From NCBI GenBank assembly GCA_002363385.1, contig DEVL01000001.1, positions 124,001-188,000 of the forward strand: a DNA stretch of 64,000 nucleotides, given 5' to 3'. Both the position numbers and the translations under genes were made by a program. Positions 49,597-57,901 of the stretch are shown piece after piece (within the stretch, counting starts at the first letter, position 1; the number at the start of each line of letters is the position of its first letter). The notes under the pieces were generated by a model that worked only from the letters and a program-made list of their open reading frames with translations, made no database searches and had not been told where the DNA came from. Source of the DNA: Stenotrophomonas maltophilia. Lineage in GTDB: Bacteria > Pseudomonadota > Gammaproteobacteria > Xanthomonadales > Xanthomonadaceae.

Positions 49597-49914
49597 TCAG
49601 CGTGGCGGGCACTGGAAGGCCAGGAAACGCTGGCTGCCATCGGCGGGCAGGCCCGAGGCCTGCACGGCATTGGCACCGGCACTGGGCGCCTCGTTGCGCG
49701 CCAGGGTTTCCAGCTCTTCCTGCACGCGCAGCGGGTTGCGGTTGTAGAAGCCGACCTTGCTCTTCACGGTGACCACCACCTCGCCCTTGCTCTGGCAGCC
49801 ACTCGGCGCGGGACCGGCCGGCAGCACGCGGACCGTCTTGCCGGAGGACTCGATCGGGACCCAGGTGCAGGCGGAAACGCTGAGGATCAGGGCGGACAGA
49901 AGCAGAATGCGCAT
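49597..49914 (-). CDS. DUF4156 lipoprotein
   Basis: A 105-residue lipoprotein. The signal MRILLLSALILSVSAC ends in lipid-bearing C16. The mature part has CQSKGEVVVTVKSKVGFYNR and LETLARNEAPSAGANAV, which fit the DUF4156/YjeI family of unknown function. The ATG at 49914 gives a perfect signal; a 15-residue extension is rejected. It stands alone between oleA and an M16 peptidase. Confidence 0.85.
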   Translation of the reverse strand: MRILLLSALILSVSACTWVPIESSGKTVRVLPAGPAPSGCQSKGEVVVTVKSKVGFYNRNPLRVQEELETLARNEAPSAGANAVQASGLPADGSQRFLAFQCPPR

Positions 49915-50020
49915 GGACAAGGCCTGGCTGGAATACGTAAGGGAGTGTGCGGGAAACAACTGAATCGCGGGTGATCAGGTGCCGGGGAATCCCCTGGCAC
50001 CTGATGGCGGGCCGGCGCGA

Positions 50021-50044
50021 TTGCCGGCCAGCGGCCGGCGTTAC
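50021..50044. repeat. REP palindrome overlapping a stop codon
   Basis: TTGCCGGCC AGC GGCCGGCG followed by TTACC; a variant of the copies at 3077 and 13964 with GTAA in place of GTAG. The TAA stop of the M16 peptidase gene (50041-50043) lies in it. Confidence 0.7.
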
Positions 50045-52920
50045 CGGGCCTTGGGCGCCGCGGCCGGAGCAGCCGGCGTCTCGACCGCCTGGCCTTCGGC
50101 ATCGATCACCTGCACCTGGCCGAGGTTGAGCGCACGCACCGGTGCCTCGGTCTGCTTGAGGTCACCCACCACCACCCAGGTCAGGGTCTTCGGGTCCAGC
50201 GTGGCCGCGGCCTGCTGCACCTGCGCCGGGGTCATCGCCTCGATCTCGGCCTTGCGCTTGAACACATAGTCGTCCGGGCGCTGGTACCGCACGATGCCAC
50301 TGATGGTGCCCATCACCGCGCTGGCGGTCTCGTAGGCGCCGGGCAGGCTCAGGTTCTGGATGTTGCGGATGCGGGTGACTTCCGCAGCGGTCGCAGGCTC
50401 GGTGCCGTCGGCAAATGCCGCGATTTCCTTGCGCATCTCCTTCATCGCCTCGGCGGTCTTGTCGATCTGCACCGGCGCCACGGCCATCCACGGGCGTTGG
50501 CCCAGGGTGCTGCTGGCGGTGGTGCGGGCGCCGTAGGACCAGTGCTTGTCCTCACGCAGGTTCATGTTCAGGCGCGAGGTGAAGTCACCGCCCAGCACGC
50601 CGTTGGCGATATCGAAGCGGGTCGCGCCGGGGTCCATGGTCGAGGGCACTACCTGACTGGCGAACAGGTTGGCCTGCACCGCGCCCGGCTGGTCGATCAG
50701 ATACACGCGGGCCTGCGCCGGCCGTGCCACGGCGACCGGGGCCTTGACCTGCGGCGCCGGGCCCTCGGCCTTCCAGTTGCCGAGCTGGCGCTCCAGCAGG
50801 GGCACGATCTCCTTCAGCGTGGTGTCGCCGACCACGATCAACGTGCCCTGCTCCGGGCGCAGCCACGCACGGTGGAAATCGACCAGGTCTTCGCGGGTCA
50901 TGGACTGGATGTCCACTTCATTGCCGCTGCCGGTGAACGGGATGGCATAGGGATGGCCGGCGCCGTACAGCAGCGTCGGCATCACGCGCATCGCGACCGC
51001 GCTGGGGTTGACCTTTTCCTGCTGGATGCCGGCGATCCAGGTCGCCTTGATGCGATCGATCTCGCTCTGGTCGAAGCGCGGCTGGCGCAGCATGTCGGCG
51101 TACAGGGCCAGCGACGGAGCCAGGTTTTCCTTCAGTGCGGACAGATACACGCTGGTGCTGTCCAGCGAGGCGGAAGCATCCAGTTTGGCGCCCAGTGCGT
51201 CGGCCGCATCGGCGAACGGCAGCGCGCCGAGCTTGCCGGCACCTTCGGTGAGCAGGCCCATGGTGAAGTTGGCGGTGCCGGACTTGCGGCCCTGGTCGGC
51301 GGTGAAGCCACCCGGGAATTCATAGCTGAACTGCACGACCGGAATGTCATGACGCTCGGCCAGGATCACCTGGGTGCCGTTCTTCAGCGTGGCCCGGTGC
51401 AGTTCCGGGAACTTCAGGTCCGGGAAGGTTTTGGTCTGCGGCACGCCGGTGCTGCGGTCGACCTGCTTGGCCAGGGTCGTGAACGCGGGATCCACCGCGG
51501 GCACGGTGAACGGCTTGGGCGTTTCCGACGGCAGTTCGGCCAAGGCAACACGCGCGCCCGGTTCCACCACGATGGTGTGGTCGCCCACGCCCAGCCACTT
51601 GGCGCCGACATCACGCACCTGCGCAGCGGTGGCCGCATCGATGGTGGCCAACGACTTGCGGAAGCAGCCCGGGTCACCTTCGTACACGGTGCACTCGGCC
51701 AGTGCGTCGGCCTTGCCGCCGAACCCGCCAATGCGCTCGATGCCGCGGATGAAACCGGCGCGGAAGGCGGTCTTGCCACGGCTCAGCTCATCGGCGGTCG
51801 GACCGTCCTTGGCCAGGCGCTTCACTTCCTCATCGATGATCGCCTCGACCTTGGCCGGGTCCACGCCCTGCTTGACGCTGGCCATGATCACGAAGTTCGA
51901 GCCCAGCTGCGAGCTGTAGGCGCCGGCGCTGATGTTGTCCACCAGCTTGTCCTGGTGCAGCAGGCGCTGATCCAGACGCGAGGACTTCGCGCCGCCGAGG
52001 ACCTGCGCGAACAACTGCAGCTGATCGATGTCGGTGGTGCCGACCTGGGCGACGTTCCAGGCACGGTAGATGCGCGCCTGCGGCACCTTGTCGGTCATCA
52101 CCTCACGCGTGCTCTTCTCACGCTTGGCCACGTCCACCTTCGGCTGGGCCATGCTCGGGCCGGCCGGGATGTCGCCGAAGTACCTGGCGACCTTTTCCTT
52201 CGCCGTGGCCACGTCGATGTCGCCGGCCAGCACCAGCACCGCGTTGTTCGGGCCGTACCAGGTGCGGAACCAGGTCTTCACGTCATCCAGCGAGGCGGCG
52301 TTGAGATCGTTCATCGAGCCGATCACGCTGTGGTGATACGGGTGCCCTGCCGGGTACATCGCGCGGGTCAGCTTTTCCCAGACCTGGCCATAGGGCTGGT
52401 TCTCGCCCTGGCGCTTCTCGTTCTGGACCACACCGCGCTGTTCGTCCAGCGCCGCCTGGTCGATCGCACCGAGCAGATGGCCCATGCGGTCGGACTCCAT
52501 CCACAGCGCCATGTCCAGCGCGGTGTTGGGCACGTTCTCGAAGTAGTTGGTGCGGTCGGTATTGGTGGTGCCGTTCTGGCCGGTCACGCCGACCTGCTTG
52601 AAGGGCTCGAAATACTCGCCATCGTGGTTTTCGCTGCCCTGGAACATGAGGTGTTCGAACAGGTGCGCAAAGCCGGTGCGGCCAGCGGGCTCGTCCTTGC
52701 TGCCCACGTGGTACCAGATGTTGACCGCCACGATCGGCGCCTTGCGGTCGGTGTGCACCACCACGCGCAGGCCGTTGGGCAGGGTGAACTGCTCGAACGG
52801 AATGTCGACCTTGGCCACCGTGGCCGGCTTGGCCAGGACCGGTGCGGGCGCGAGCGAGCCCAGTGCGGCGGAGAGCGCGACAGCCAGCAGCGCAGCACGC
52901 GGTCGAAGTTGGACGGTCAT
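50041..52920 (-). CDS. M16 family zinc metallopeptidase, exported, two-domain
   Basis: A 959-residue peptidase. A signal peptide (residues 1-30, ALLAVALSAALGSLAPAPVLA) is followed by two pitrilysin repeats of about 450 residues. The first repeat is the active one, with inverted zinc motif HLFEH at 86-90 and a downstream Glu in DEQRGVVQNEKRQ. The second repeat (about 510-930) lacks HxxEH and is probably structural. Family members degrade small peptides in the periplasm. ATG 52920 has AAGGAA six nt upstream. The stop codon is inside a REP. Confidence 0.92.
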   Translation of the reverse strand: MTVQLRPRAALLAVALSAALGSLAPAPVLAKPATVAKVDIPFEQFTLPNGLRVVVHTDRKAPIVAVNIWYHVGSKDEPAGRTGFAHLFEHLMFQGSENHDGEYFEPFKQVGVTGQNGTTNTDRTNYFENVPNTALDMALWMESDRMGHLLGAIDQAALDEQRGVVQNEKRQGENQPYGQVWEKLTRAMYPAGHPYHHSVIGSMNDLNAASLDDVKTWFRTWYGPNNAVLVLAGDIDVATAKEKVARYFGDIPAGPSMAQPKVDVAKREKSTREVMTDKVPQARIYRAWNVAQVGTTDIDQLQLFAQVLGGAKSSRLDQRLLHQDKLVDNISAGAYSSQLGSNFVIMASVKQGVDPAKVEAIIDEEVKRLAKDGPTADELSRGKTAFRAGFIRGIERIGGFGGKADALAECTVYEGDPGCFRKSLATIDAATAAQVRDVGAKWLGVGDHTIVVEPGARVALAELPSETPKPFTVPAVDPAFTTLAKQVDRSTGVPQTKTFPDLKFPELHRATLKNGTQVILAERHDIPVVQFSYEFPGGFTADQGRKSGTANFTMGLLTEGAGKLGALPFADAADALGAKLDASASLDSTSVYLSALKENLAPSLALYADMLRQPRFDQSEIDRIKATWIAGIQQEKVNPSAVAMRVMPTLLYGAGHPYAIPFTGSGNEVDIQSMTREDLVDFHRAWLRPEQGTLIVVGDTTLKEIVPLLERQLGNWKAEGPAPQVKAPVAVARPAQARVYLIDQPGAVQANLFASQVVPSTMDPGATRFDIANGVLGGDFTSRLNMNLREDKHWSYGARTTASSTLGQRPWMAVAPVQIDKTAEAMKEMRKEIAAFADGTEPATAAEVTRIRNIQNLSLPGAYETASAVMGTISGIVRYQRPDDYVFKRKAEIEAMTPAQVQQAAATLDPKTLTWVVVGDLKQTEAPVRALNLGQVQVIDAEGQAVETPAAPAAAPKAR

Positions 52921-53263
52921 TCCGGTTCCTTGGTCATGAAAGTGAAGCCGGATGCTAGCGCGCCGCCCGGACAAAAGGCATCGGCCAACAGTCATTGGGG
53001 CCGTAACCAACAGCCGCGACGCGATCCCCGCGGACATCTGTCCGGACAGCGGACACCCGAATATCGACAAAAACCCTTTGAAATCAGCACCTAAAAGTTG
53101 GCACGCGACCTGCGTGGTACTGGCCAAGGGAAGCAAAGATCAAACCGAAACTGACTGGGTGCTGAACACAAACAAGAAAGTTCAAATTGTTCTTGCAAGC
53201 CCCGAATTGGTGTACTACCTTACTACCACACCACTGATCACCAACACCAAACAGGACCTCACC
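52921..53263. promoter_or_regulatory. 343-bp gap upstream of M16 peptidase and VRP-repeat genes
   Basis: No gene is seen. The part nearest the VRP gene (53150-53263) is A+T-rich and presumably holds its promoter, with a CA-rich leader. CGGACA TC TGTCCG (53031-53044) is a perfect palindrome that overlaps a second one, TGTCCGGACA (53039-53048), and a further GGACA follows at 53051. These repeated hexamers could be an operator. Confidence 0.4.
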
Positions 53264-53755
53264 ATGAACACCAAGACGCTCGCCATCGCCATCGCCTTTG
53301 CCGCCGGTTCCGCATTTGCTTCGTCGGTGCAGGCCGCCCCCGCCATCGTCACCCTGGACACCGTGCAGGTCCGCCCGTCGGCCGACCAGATCGCCCAGGC
53401 CGAGGTTGAGCGCACCAGCAGCATCCCGACCCTGGCCGTCGTGGAAGTCCGCCCGACCGCTGGCCTGATCGCCGATTACCGCGCCGAACTGACCGCCAAC
53501 CGCCGCGTCACCACCCTGGCCGCCATCGACGTGCGCCCGACCGCCGAACAGCGCCAGGCCCTGGCTGCCGAACAGACCACCGCCCGCGGCTACGTCGCCA
53601 CCTTCACCGCTGCCGCCACCGCGGTGGCCAACGAAGTGATCATCAACCTGCCGACCCTGCAGGTGCGTCCGTCGCCGGCCGATCTGCAGGCGCTGGCCCT
53701 GGAAACCGCTGCGGCCGCTGCCTCGACCGCTGCCTCGACCCTGATCCGCCAGTAA
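53264..53755 (+). CDS. Exported protein with repeated VRP motifs (unknown function)
   Basis: A 163-residue protein. A signal peptide (residues 1-25, LAIAIAFAAGSAFASSVQAA) is followed by four degenerate repeats centred on VRP[S/T]: residues 36-38 (LDTVQVRPSADQ), 62-64 (LAVVEVRPTAGL), 90-92 (LAAIDVRPTAEQ) and 134-136 (LPTLQVRPSPAD). Each has a hydrophobic-x-x-hydrophobic-x-VRP core followed by a helix-like Ala/Gln-rich segment. There is no cysteine and no known domain that I recognise. Codon use is strongly biased to C-ending codons, which suggests high expression. Confidence 0.75.
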   Translation: MNTKTLAIAIAFAAGSAFASSVQAAPAIVTLDTVQVRPSADQIAQAEVERTSSIPTLAVVEVRPTAGLIADYRAELTANRRVTTLAAIDVRPTAEQRQALAAEQTTARGYVATFTAAATAVANEVIINLPTLQVRPSPADLQALALETAAAAASTAASTLIRQ

Positions 53756-53798
53756 GCCGTCGCTGCAGCCTCCTGCAGCCACGGCGTACACTTTGCCG

Positions 53799-54278
53799 AT
53801 GACTGCCACGCCCACGTTCCACGTCGTCCTGTTCCAACCCGAAATCCCGCCGAACACCGGCAATGTGATCCGCCTCTGCGCCAACACCGGCGCGCGGCTG
53901 CACCTGATCGAGCCGCTCGGTTTCGACCTGAGCGACAAGCAGCTCAAGCGCGCCGGCCTGGACTATCACGAATACGCCCGACTGCAGGTCCATCCAGATC
54001 TGGAGACCGCCCTGCAGGTGATTGCGCCCAAGCGCCTGTTCGCGCTGAGTACCCGCGGCAGCGTGCGTTATGACACCCCGCAGTTTGAAGATGGCGATGC
54101 CTTCCTGTTCGGCCCGGAAACCCGTGGCCTGCCCCAGGATCTGCTCGACAGCCTGCCCCACGGCCGCCGCCTGCGCCTGCCGATGCGACCGGACAACCGC
54201 AGCCTCAACCTGTCCAACACCGTTGCGGTGGTGATGTACGAGGCGTGGCGCCAGAACGGGTTTGCCGGCGGGGAATGA
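53799..54278 (+). CDS. trmL: tRNA (cytidine(34)-2'-O)-methyltransferase
   Basis: A 159-residue SPOUT methyltransferase that 2'-O-methylates the wobble base of tRNA-Leu. The N terminus VVLFQPEIPPNTGNVIRLCA and the knot segments LFGPETRGLPQDLL and RPDNRSLNLSNTVAVVMYEA carry the SAM-binding features. ATG 53799 is the start; an upstream TTG is possible. It is convergent with gcdH: its stop is at 54278 and the gcdH stop at 54280. Confidence 0.95.
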   Translation: MTATPTFHVVLFQPEIPPNTGNVIRLCANTGARLHLIEPLGFDLSDKQLKRAGLDYHEYARLQVHPDLETALQVIAPKRLFALSTRGSVRYDTPQFEDGDAFLFGPETRGLPQDLLDSLPHGRRLRLPMRPDNRSLNLSNTVAVVMYEAWRQNGFAGGE

Positions 54279-54279
54279 C

Positions 54280-55443
54280 TCAGAAAGCGTTGATGCCCGT
54301 GAGCTCGCGCCCGATCACCAGCTGGTGCACGGTCTCGGTGCCCTCGTAGGTGATGACCGATTCCAGATTGAGCGCATGCCGGATCGCCACGTGCTCGGTG
54401 GTGATGCCCGCCCCGCCGAGCAGATCGCGGCACTCGCGCGCGATATCGATCGCCATGCGGCAGTTGTTCCACTTGGCCAGGCTCACCTGCTGCGGCTGCA
54501 GCTGGCCAGCATCCTTCAGACGCCCCAGCTGCAACGCCAACAACTGCGCGGTGGTGATCCGGCGCGCCATATCGGCCAGTTTGATCTGCGCACTCTGCGT
54601 GGCGGCCACCGGCCGGCCGAACAGCACGCGCTGCTTGGTGTAATCCAGTGCTTCATCCAGACACGCCACTGCGGCACCGATCGGCCCCCAGCTGATGCCG
54701 TAGCGCGCCTGGTTCAAACAGCCCAGCGGGCCTTTGAGGCCCTGCACGTTGGGCAGGCGGTTACGATCGGGCACGCGCACGTTGTCGAAGAACAACGCAC
54801 CGGTGAGCGAGGCGCGCAGGCTCATCTTGTGCTTGATCTCCTGCGTGGTGAAGCCGGCCATGCCCTTCTCCAGCACGAAGCCCTGGATGCCATCGTCGGT
54901 ATGCGCCCACACGATCGCGATGTCGGCCACCGGCCCGCTGGTGATCCACATCTTGCTGCCGTTGATCAGCCAGTCGCTGCCATCGCGGACGGCGCGGGTC
55001 TTCATCGCCGCCGGATCGGAACCACCATGCGCCTCGGTCAGGCCGAAGCAGCCGATCACCTTGCCGGTGGCCATGTCCGGCAACCAGCGCAGCCGCTGTT
55101 CTTCGCTGCCGTAGGCGTAGATGGGGTACATGCACAGCGAGCTCTGCACCGAGACGAAGCTGCGCAGGCCCGAATCGCCGCGCTCCAGTTCCTGGCAGAT
55201 CAAGCCGTAGCTCACCGCGTTCAGTCCGCCGCCGCCGTACTGCTCGGGCAGGCTGGAGCCGAGCAGCCCGAGCGCGGCGATCTCCGGGATCAGCTCGTCC
55301 GGGAATCGCCCCTCGTCGAAGGCATCACCGATGATCGGCAGCACCCGCGTGTCGGTGAAGCGCGCCACCGTCGCCTGCACCGCGCGTTCCTCCTCGCTGA
55401 GCAGCGAACGGATATCGAACAGATCGAACGGATTCAGTGACAT
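54280..55443 (-). CDS. gcdH: Glutaryl-CoA dehydrogenase
   Basis: FAD enzyme, 387 residues, that oxidises and decarboxylates glutaryl-CoA to crotonyl-CoA in lysine/tryptophan degradation. FGLTEAHGGSDPAAMKT and WITSGPVADIAIVWA are the family signatures. The catalytic Glu is in the usual C-terminal place, VITYEGTETVHQLVIGRELTG, and that segment matches glutaryl-CoA dehydrogenase rather than other acyl-CoA dehydrogenases. ATG 55443 removes a 36-residue shadow extension. It is divergent from ETF-QO, its likely electron sink. Confidence 0.92.
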   Translation of the reverse strand: MSLNPFDLFDIRSLLSEEERAVQATVARFTDTRVLPIIGDAFDEGRFPDELIPEIAALGLLGSSLPEQYGGGGLNAVSYGLICQELERGDSGLRSFVSVQSSLCMYPIYAYGSEEQRLRWLPDMATGKVIGCFGLTEAHGGSDPAAMKTRAVRDGSDWLINGSKMWITSGPVADIAIVWAHTDDGIQGFVLEKGMAGFTTQEIKHKMSLRASLTGALFFDNVRVPDRNRLPNVQGLKGPLGCLNQARYGISWGPIGAAVACLDEALDYTKQRVLFGRPVAATQSAQIKLADMARRITTAQLLALQLGRLKDAGQLQPQQVSLAKWNNCRMAIDIARECRDLLGGAGITTEHVAIRHALNLESVITYEGTETVHQLVIGRELTGINAF

Positions 55444-55716
55444 GGCATCCCGGCAGGTGGCGGTGGAACAGAGCCCCATTGTGGTCGCTGCGCGGGTAGG
55501 GGCCAAGGGACGGGAGGCGGCGTCCATTGCTGCGTCGCACCATATCGGCATTGATCACGCACCAACACCGCTGTCATCGTCGGCGATCTAGGCTTAAATG
55601 CGTCGTGCCGGTACTCTGGCGCACTGATCCACCGTTTCGCCGTGGTGTGACACGCGCGATTCCCAGGCAACCGCCGCCGTTCAACCCGCGGCACTACCCA
55701 AGAGTTACGCAGCCCC

Positions 55717-57393
55717 ATGAGCGAAGCAATCAACGTCCTGCCCCCGCGTGAAGTGATGGAATTCGATGTGGTGATCGTCGGTGGCGGCCCCGCTGGCCTG
55801 GCCACGGCGATCCGGCTGCGCCAGCGCGCCATCGAGGCCGGCCGCGAGCTGTCGGTCTGCATCCTGGAGAAAGGCTCCGAACCCGGCGCGCACATTCTGT
55901 CCGGTGCGGTGATGGACCCGCGCGCGTTGACCGAACTGTTCCCGGACTGGGCCGAGCGCGGCGCACCGCTGAAGCAGAAGGTCACCCGCGACGAGTTCCT
56001 GTTCCTCAATGAGACGGGGTCGCGCAGCACGCCCAACGCGCTGCTGCCGGAGTGCTTCCACAACGAAGGCAACTACATCGTCAGCCTGGGCGAAGTGACC
56101 CGCTGGCTGGCGCAGCAGGCCGAGGCGCTGGAGGTGGCGATCTTCCCCGGCTTCCCGGCGGCGGAAGTGCTGTACAGCGACGACGGTGCGGTGATCGGTG
56201 TGACCACCGGCGACATGGGCATCGAGAAGAACGGTCAACCCGGCCCCGCGTTCGAGCGCGGCATGGCGCTGCACGCCAAGTACACGATCTTCGCCGAAGG
56301 CTCGCGTGGCCACCTCGGCCGCCAGCTGATCGCGCGCTTCCAGCTCGATGCCGGCAAGGATCCGCAGGCCTACGGCATCGGCATCAAGGAACTGTGGCAG
56401 ATCGATCCGGCCAAGCACGAGCCGGGCCTGGTGGTGCATGCCGCCGGCTGGCCGCTGGACAATGACACCTACGGTGGCGCGTTCCTGTATCACGCCGAGG
56501 GCGGCAAGGTCTCGATCGGCTATGTGGTCGGGCTGGACTACAAGAACCCGTGGCTGAGCCCGTTCGAAGAGTTCCAGCGCTTCAAGACCCACCCGGACAT
56601 CCGCAAGCACCTGGAAGGGGGCAAGCGCATCGGCTACGGCGCGCGCGCGATCACCGCCGGTGGTTTGATGTCGCTGCCCAAGACGGTGTTCCCGGGTGGC
56701 GCGCTGGTCGGCTGCGAGGCTGGCTACCTCAACGTCAGCCGGATCAAGGGCAGCCATGCCGCGATCAAGACCGGCATGCTCGCCGCCGATGCCGCCTTCG
56801 ATGCGCTGGTCGCCGATCGCCAGCACGATGAGCTGAGCGCCTATCCGCAGGCGTTCGAGAGCAGCTGGCTGCATGCCGAGCTGCAGCAGGCCAAGAACTT
56901 CAAGCAGTGGTTCAAGAAAGGCCAGACCGTGGCCACGCTGATGACCGGCATCGAGCAGTGGCTGCTGCCCAAGCTGGGCATCCGCAATCCGCCGTGGACG
57001 CTGCGCCACAGCACGCCGGACCACGCCTGCCTGGAGCCGGCGTCCAAGCACGCGAAGATCCATTATCCCAAGCCCGATGGCGTGCTCACCTTCGACCGCC
57101 TCAGCTCGGTGTTCCTGAGCAGCACCAACCACGCCGAAGACCAGCCAAGTCATCTCACGCTCAAGGACGCCAGCGTGCCGGTACGGATCAACCTGGCCGA
57201 GTACGCCGGGCCGGAAGCACGCTACTGCCCGGCCGGCGTGTACGAGTTCGTCGGCAGCGACGGGCACGAGCAGCTGCAGATCAACGCGCAGAACTGCGTG
57301 CACTGCAAGACCTGCGACATCAAAGACCCGACCCAGAACATCGTCTGGGTCACCCCGCAGGGTGGCGGCGGCCCGAACTACTCAGGCATGTGA
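55717..57393 (+). CDS. Electron transfer flavoprotein-ubiquinone oxidoreductase
   Basis: A 558-residue membrane-associated flavoprotein that takes electrons from ETF and reduces ubiquinone. The FAD motif is FDVVIVGGGPAGLATAIRLR. The C-terminal 4Fe-4S site uses the Cys of RYCPAGVYEF and the three of NCVHCKTCDIKDP. Its position beside gcdH, and the isovaleryl-CoA dehydrogenase in the same window, fit an acyl-CoA oxidation role. Start ATG 55717. Confidence 0.95.
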   Translation: MSEAINVLPPREVMEFDVVIVGGGPAGLATAIRLRQRAIEAGRELSVCILEKGSEPGAHILSGAVMDPRALTELFPDWAERGAPLKQKVTRDEFLFLNETGSRSTPNALLPECFHNEGNYIVSLGEVTRWLAQQAEALEVAIFPGFPAAEVLYSDDGAVIGVTTGDMGIEKNGQPGPAFERGMALHAKYTIFAEGSRGHLGRQLIARFQLDAGKDPQAYGIGIKELWQIDPAKHEPGLVVHAAGWPLDNDTYGGAFLYHAEGGKVSIGYVVGLDYKNPWLSPFEEFQRFKTHPDIRKHLEGGKRIGYGARAITAGGLMSLPKTVFPGGALVGCEAGYLNVSRIKGSHAAIKTGMLAADAAFDALVADRQHDELSAYPQAFESSWLHAELQQAKNFKQWFKKGQTVATLMTGIEQWLLPKLGIRNPPWTLRHSTPDHACLEPASKHAKIHYPKPDGVLTFDRLSSVFLSSTNHAEDQPSHLTLKDASVPVRINLAEYAGPEARYCPAGVYEFVGSDGHEQLQINAQNCVHCKTCDIKDPTQNIVWVTPQGGGGPNYSGM

Positions 57394-57490
57394 CTGCAAC
57401 GGCCTGCGACCACGCGTCGCAGGCCTCCGGCGCGGCAGTCGGCGCCGCGCTCGCTATCCTGAGCGTCCTGTTGGACGTGACCGCTGCGCC

Positions 57491-57880
57491 ATGGCCCCTG
57501 CTTTCCGATCGATAGTGCCGTTACTGGCCTGCCTGCTGCTGGCGGCGTGTTCGCGCGCCCCGCAGACGCCGGAGCAGGCCCATCAGCAGGATCTGCAGCG
57601 CGCGTTCGCGATCTGCGCCGGCTGCCACACGGTCAGCCCCGGCGGCGTCCACCGCTTCGGCCCGAACCTGCACGGGGTGATCGGCCGGCGCGCCGGCAGT
57701 ATCACCGGCTACCCGTACTCCAACGCCATGCGCGAGGCCGGGCTGACCTGGAACGAGCAGACCCTGGATGCGTTCCTGCGCTCGCCGACCCGCGTGGTGC
57801 CGGGCACCCGCATGGTCAACACCACCGCCGACCCGGAGCGCCGCCGGCAGGTGATCGAGTACCTGCAGCAGCAGCGCTGA
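57491..57880 (+). CDS. Cytochrome c lipoprotein
   Basis: A 129-residue class I cytochrome c. A lipoprotein signal (PLLACLLLAAC, lipid-bearing C20) is followed by heme-binding CAGCH at 42-46. FGPNLHGVIGRRAGSITGY is the mitochondrial-type c fold, and PGTRMV supplies the probable axial Met. It lies 97 nt after ETF-QO on the same strand and may be co-transcribed; a role in the same electron route is only inferred. ATG 57491 gives the signal peptide. Confidence 0.9.
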   Translation: MAPAFRSIVPLLACLLLAACSRAPQTPEQAHQQDLQRAFAICAGCHTVSPGGVHRFGPNLHGVIGRRAGSITGYPYSNAMREAGLTWNEQTLDAFLRSPTRVVPGTRMVNTTADPERRRQVIEYLQQQR

Positions 57881-57901
57881 TCTCGCCGCCGGTAGAGCAC
57901 C

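Noticed and set aside
50497..53094. 865-codon plus-strand frame antisense to the M16 peptidase
   Set aside because: Shadow of a real gene with signal peptide and HxxEH motif.
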